Under the pieces are notes generated by a model, which worked only from the letters and a program-made list of their open reading frames with translations, was not told the origin of the DNA and did no database searches. A stretch of DNA of 64,000 bases from Diphasiastrum complanatum. Its lineage: Eukaryota > Streptophyta > Lycopodiopsida > Lycopodiales > Lycopodiaceae. Every line of letters begins with the position of its first letter. Positions within the stretch are counted from its first letter, which is position 1. The DNA is taken from positions 20,630 through 84,629 of the forward strand of contig MU832151.1 of NCBI GenBank assembly GCA_029204225.1, read 5' to 3'. The translations under genes and the position numbers were made by a program. This document shows positions 59,470-64,000 of the stretch, piece after piece.

Positions 59470-60780
59470 GAGTACTTGAGGATTGGCGAAAAACTCGAAT
59501 GTGGCTAAATCCCGAAAAATGCGAAGGTTTAGGGTTAAAACAAAAAATGCGATAGTTGAGGATTATGCTCAAAAAGCGAAACTGCGACAAATTAGGGTTG
59601 TCACAATGCGAAAATCGCAACAGTTTCAGGATTTGAAAAAACGAAAAACGTGAAGGTGGCAAAAACCGAAAAATGCGATGGTTGTGGCGTGCTATGGAGG
59701 TGGGCTGCCAGGGCAAAAAATTTTGGCCCTAGCCTGCGCCCCACAAGCAGATCATACTCACTCATCACAAGGCCTTGCCTTGAGAGAGTACAAAAATATC
59801 AGTTTCAGCTTTCAAAGGCAGTACCTTGACGACCTCTATAGTCCAAACTCTATTTTTGAACGCAAAAAATGTGATTTTTAGGGCTCGAAAAAGATGGAAA
59901 AAAATTTTGATGCGGAAATTAAGACAGGTTGAGTGTTTCAAAAAGCAAAAAACGTGAATGTTGCGAAAAATGAAAAATGTGACACAGTTTATGGTTGTGA
60001 CAATGCGAAAAACGTGATGATTTTGTGTTATGGACGAAAAACGCGAAGGTTGTCAAAATGCGAAGAATGCGAAGATTTGAGGTTCGAAAATTTCAAAAAA
60101 ATTTGAAGATCAGAAATGCAAAAATCGTGACATGTTCAGTGTTTACGAAAAGACGACAGGTCAGGGTTCTGTGAAAACGAGCGTTTTGGGAAAAGCGAAA
60201 AATGTGAAGGTGGCAAAAACTCAAAAAGTGTAAAAAAGCAACAATTGAGGGTTATGGTAAAAAACGAAAAGTGCGACAATTTAGGGTTTTAGTAAGAAAC
60301 AAAAAGTGCGACAAGTTAGGGTTTAGGGAGAAAGCAATAAATGCGAAGGTATGCAAAAAAGCAAAAAACCGAAAGTCTATAAAAACCCGAAGGTCTATAA
60401 AAACGAAAAAATGTGAAAGTCGTGTGTAATGGAAAAAATGAAAAAGCGAAAGTTTTAGGGCTATGGAGAAAGCCAAAAAATGTGAAGGTCGAGGTGGGAA
60501 AAAAAGCGAACAAAAACGAAGGTTCTAGTAACAAAGCGAATAATGTGAAGGTATCAGGTGGTGAAAAAAGCAAAAAAAAACGAAGTTTTAGAGTTTTAGG
60601 AAACAAGAAGCGAAGGTGGAAAAAGCAAAAAAAGCGAAGGTTTTGGGTGTGGAAAAAAACCGACAAACGCGAAAGGCGTAGGGTTTTAGTAAAAATGCGA
60701 AAATGCGACAAAACTTAAAAAGCTGATGGAAAAAAAAAACGCGAAAACTTTAAGGTGAAAAACTGATGGAAAAAAAAGGC
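59470..60780. repeat. Degenerate minisatellite (AAAAATGCGAAGGTTTAGGG family)
   Basis: Some 1.3 kb built from variants of a 20-30-bp purine-rich phrase combining AAAATGCGAA with GGTTTAGGGTTATGG-like segments. TTAGGG or TTTAGGG words, identical to the plant telomere repeat unit, occur several times (for example GTTAGGGTTTAGGG near 60320). A non-repeat insert of about 170 bp lies at about 59690-59880. Open frames here are by-products of the repeat. Confidence 0.8.
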
Positions 60781-61019
60781 TAAAGTCTGAAGGTTCTGGC
60801 AAAAATTTGGTCTTTGGCAAAAATTTGTGAACATGGATCATTTTTTATTGTTTTATATTATTTTGGACAAGGGATATTAGTCACAACCTAATAATGTTGG
60901 GTGTCCAAATGGCACAATTTTTATGTAGGCATTTTTGCACTAAACTGGATTAAGAACTGTGGTAATTGGCAAACACTAGGACCTAGTCAATTATAGGGGT
61001 TGACTTTGGTGTTGTAGTT

Positions 61020-61515
61020 GACTCGGTTGTGATTGTGAGTTCAGGCACTCGGTTGAGAGTTGATAGAAATCCTCGGTTGAGATTTGATAGAAAATCCTCG
61101 GTTGAGATTGTGACGAAAGAGTTCGGTCGAGATCTGAAGGAATGCCTTCGATTGAGATCGTGACGGAAGGCTTCGGTCGAAATTTGACAAAAGTCTCCGG
61201 TTGAGATTGTGAAGGACGTCATCAGTCGAGATCTGATCAAATGCCCTGGGTCGAGATTGGGACAAAAGGCTTCGGTCGAGATTTGACAGAAGTCTTCGGT
61301 CGAGATTGGAGTGAATGCCATTGGTCGAGATCATGACGGAAGGCTTCGATCGAGAATTGACAAAAGTCTTCGGTCGAGATTGGAGTGAATGCCTTCGGTC
61401 GAGATCATGATGGAAGGATTCAGTCGAGATTTGACAAAAGTCTTCGGTCGAGATTGGAGTGAATGCCTTCAGTCGAGATCATGACGGAAGGCTTCGGTCG
61501 AGATTTAAACTCAAG
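61020..61515. repeat. Minisatellite with about 75-bp higher-order unit (TTCGGTCGAGAT)
   Basis: Tandem 24-25-bp units that all start (T/C)TTCGGTCGAGAT and differ in their second half. In the right part three types alternate in fixed order (TTTGACAAAAGTC, TGGAGTGAATGCC, CATGACGGAAGG), giving a higher-order period of about 75 bp. The left part (61050-61250) is more irregular. Minus-strand open frames with repeated ISTEAF are repeat artefacts. Confidence 0.9.
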
Positions 61516-62492
61516 ACGTGGCGAGATATTATTGGTAGGGACTCGGTCGAGAGTTGTCGTGTAGTTTCAATAGGAAATGAAACAAGGCTCGGTTCGGTCT
61601 AAACGTGAGTCATGGAGCTCGGCCAGGTAAGGATCGTGAAGGCGCGGCCAAAAACGGAACTGTACATCGATCGAGGCCAAAGTGATGAACGTTGTGAGGA
61701 TGCGTATGTAATCCTTCAGATAGATGGCTTGGCAACAGAGATCGGAATGGTTTGATGTTTATAAATGTCTGTGTAGCGGTGGAAATGGTGCCAAATGTTC
61801 ACAGATTTCAGCCAGAACCTGTGAACATGGTTTCTTTTTCTTCTTACTTTGTTACGTCGTCTTCTTCTTAGGTGGTTTTCGCTCTGAAAACTGGGTGTTT
61901 CTGCCCATTTCCAGAACTCAATTCTTTTCAGTTAGGTCCTCTAGTTTAGAACTGTTTCCAGGTAGAATCGTTTGTCAGTTCAACATTTGTATTCCCAGCT
62001 TGTCAGTGGGATGAAACAGTTTCGTTCACTCCAGCTACATGCATTTACAAGCCATCTAACCAATCTTTGCTCAACAGATTAGCATTCTAAATCAGAGAAC
62101 AATCTACAAATATGTCTACTAAACTACTCTAAAAAATTAGGGAACAATACAACATCAAGAATCTACACAACAAAACAAGAATCGAGAAAGCTAACTACCT
62201 AACAACACTCTAGCATCCCAAGAATCAAGAAATACACCTCTCTTGATGCTTGGAATGCCCAAGAACAATCAAGGACAAGATTGTTAGTGAATATGCAAGA
62301 TCTGATCCACAATCTCAGTCTTTTTAGTTTGCTTGGATACTGAAAATTGCAAAATCAAGAAACAAGAAAGCTAATTCACATCTAAATTCCACATTTGCAA
62401 TAAAGAAAGTAGAAAATCTAATAAATCCACAACCACAACAAGGAAATCAAAGCATGTTCATAGGAATTTCACTCAAGACAATAGCCATAAAA
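61516..62492. other. No gene seen
   Basis: After the minisatellite the words CTCGGTCGAG and GGTTCGG continue for about 150 bp; the rest is AT-rich with no coding signal. Confidence 0.45.
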
Positions 62493-62789
62493 CAAGGAGC
62501 TTCTCAATTGCCAAGAACTCATGGAGGATCTTCTTCATTCATACAAGAGAAATGACAATACATAAAAGCTCTCTCACAAGAGAGGGGGGCCCTTAAATAA
62601 GCAAGAGGGCTACCCATGTGGAGCCTAAGTGGCAATTCCACTAGTTAGAAATTACAAGTGAAAATAGCTCTTCCACTAGAGGTCACCATCAAAGGGGTGG
62701 CTCACTCTACTTTTATTAAGAGGGGTCTACATTTATTTACATTGCCTAGGAATGTCACTCTGGCTCCTACATGGCCGTTCCTTCCATGG
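62493..62789. repeat. Dispersed direct repeat, right copy
   Basis: Partner of 57366-57661, 5.1 kb away, sharing for example AAGAGAGGGGGGCCCTTAAA (left copy with one G fewer in the run). Homology stops sharply after CTTCCATGG. Confidence 0.75.
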
Positions 62790-63074
62790 GATTCACCATG
62801 TAGGCTCACATAGAAATAACGTATAATCCTAGCCTAGTAATCCTCGGCTCTCATACTCGGCTCTCAGCTTCTTCCTGCTCTTCTCCTTCTGAGACCTCCT
62901 CGATTTTGAGTGAGAGATGCTTTGTGTTTTAGCTTGGCTCGGGCATCTGGGGAATTCTCTGGAATCTGCTAACAGCTGGTAAAAGGGGGATAGACCGGTG
63001 AAAGAGACCTTCAAGGTGTTTAAAATAAAGCAACAAATGGACCACACGTTCCTCTGCTCATTCGGGATAGCGAC

Positions 63075-63660
63075 AGCCAACACTAGAGAGGAGGGTAATG
63101 AAAGGCCTCATCCAAGATTACTATAGATGGGCTGATGGGAAAGGAGGAAGAAGTGGGATGAAGATAAGAGAAGGGTGAGACAAGAAGTTATTCACACTCA
63201 ATCCCAAAGGTGGAGGAGGAAAATGATAGGAGAAGACTTGAAGGACCTCTCTTCTCTGAATGAAATTATCCAGTCTATCATGGATCAAAAGCAAGGCAAG
63301 GCACCAGGTGATGGGCTAGGGGATGAATTCTATAGGAGTTTCCAAGAAGAGATGGCACCCTTGCTTCTGTAGGTTGGGAGGAGTTTAGTGAAGAAAGGGG
63401 CACTACCAAAGATAATGAACCAGGGGCATCATCAAGTTGATTCACAAGAAGGCGGCCAAGAATCCAACTGAAAAATTGGAGACCCATCACCATGCTCACC
63501 ACTGGCTACAAAATCATAGCCAAAGCCATGGTTAACAGGATGAAGGGTAAGATGGCCAGCTGGGTCAAGGAAGAGCAAAAAGGGTTTGTTGCTGGGAGAC
63601 ATATCCAAAAGAGTCATTTTCCTCAATGTGAGGGAGGGTATGAACTATGCAAAGAGATGA
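63075..63660 (+). pseudogene. L1-type LINE reverse transcriptase fragment
   Basis: RRKMIGEDLKDLSSLNEIIQ, then KQGKAPGDGLGDEFYRSFQE (the KAPGxDG motif with one residue lost) ending PLLL at a stop (63370). In another frame, ITMLTTGYKIIAKAMVNRM and WVKEEQKGFVAGRHIQKS follow, the RT motif 1-2 region of L1 elements. Frameshifts occur near 63370, 63470 and 63620. It is cut off at 63660 by a copia LTR. It fits as a continuation of the LINE at 51.8-54.3 kb or as another copy. Confidence 0.85.
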
Positions 63661-64000
63661 TGTGAAAAACTCAGATCCAAAAGATGCTAAAGTTTCATAA
63701 AGATCTTGGCCATGGAAGTTATGCACATCTAGATTGAAAAAATGATAGAAATTGTGATTTAACATCAACTAAACATCAAAATCTGATCATAAGCTTCCAC
63801 AAACAGAAACTTGCTGTCCTGTCCGTACTTCAGAGCCTACAACCTGCATTTCACACGTGTGAAGCCATAGCAACAAAGAAATCACAATTCTAGTGGCTAG
63901 AATGCAAGATATGAACAAAAAAGAGAGAGAGAAGAAGATGGACCTTCAAAGAGCATAACATTCATTCAATAGAATGAAAATGAGATGTGTACATACTCGT
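63661..64000 (-). repeat. Copia LTR running off the right edge
   Basis: Begins TGTGAAAAAC exactly where LINE coding sequence stops. It has the same terminus as the 22.09-27.95 kb copia (TGTGAAAA), and its orientation is inferred from that. It carries CACACGTGTG at 63852 preceded by a CCGTACTT word, as in the other copia LTRs. Confidence 0.6.

Noticed and set aside
60316-60718. ORFs on both strands in the purine-rich minisatellite
   Set aside because: Low-complexity Lys- or Phe-rich translations of the repeat.
60983-61334. Minus-strand ORFs with repeated ISTEAF as a repeat protein
   Set aside because: They follow exactly from the 25-bp minisatellite unit, and several frames are open at once.
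1-64000. CRISPR arrays, bacterial operons or organelle genes
   Set aside because: No regularly spaced repeats with unique spacers, and all genes are plant nuclear or retroelement type.

Overview
This window looks like a stretch of a repeat-rich land-plant nuclear genome. It has one intact host gene with GT-AG introns, of the plant-specific DUF810 / protein unc-13 homolog family. That gene sits in a sea of nested, mostly dead Ty1/copia and Ty3/gypsy LTR retrotransposons, an L1-type LINE, minisatellites and non-autonomous elements. Nothing bacterial, organellar or CRISPR-like was seen. I cannot name the species from the sequence.

Layout. 1-11.26 kb: a patchwork of copia fragments in both orientations with two LTRs. 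11.26-20.62 kb: a 9.36-kb block with imperfect terminal inverted repeats, inserted inside the pre-integrase coding sequence of a copia element whose two halves can be read on either side. The block holds four decayed or semi-intact multi-exon genes arranged A-> <-B [duplicated G-box-rich promoter block] C-> <-D. D is a transposase-like gene, B combines a histone H3/CenH3-like region with an Ulp1/C48-like region, and A and C are unrecognised. 22.09-27.95 kb: a complete copia element (two LTRs, 5-bp TSD, PBS, PPT) that has lost its reverse-transcriptase YVDD motif. 29.9-34.0 kb: a copia element missing an integrase catalytic Asp and joined to a gypsy RT fragment. 35.1 and 45.5 kb: two copies of a very short (about 80-bp) tRNA-like retroposon with target-site duplications. 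38.06-43.83 kb (minus): the five-exon unc-13-like gene, 974 codons. 47.9-51.7 kb: a pair of identical 55-bp inverted repeats around unannotated DNA. 51.8-54.3 kb and 63.1-63.7 kb: LINE ORF1/endonuclease and LINE RT pieces. 54.3-62.8 kb: decayed LTR material, gypsy gag, and two minisatellite blocks.

How things work together. The only gene likely to serve the host is the unc-13 homolog, expected to act in exocytic membrane trafficking. The 9.36-kb TIR block is the best candidate for an undescribed system: a multi-gene DNA transposon carrying captured or co-opted chromatin/SUMO-pathway modules behind a shared, internally duplicated promoter. Its genes carry stops and frameshifts, so this copy is probably dead. 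Protein family calls are from motif recognition alone; no database search was possible.
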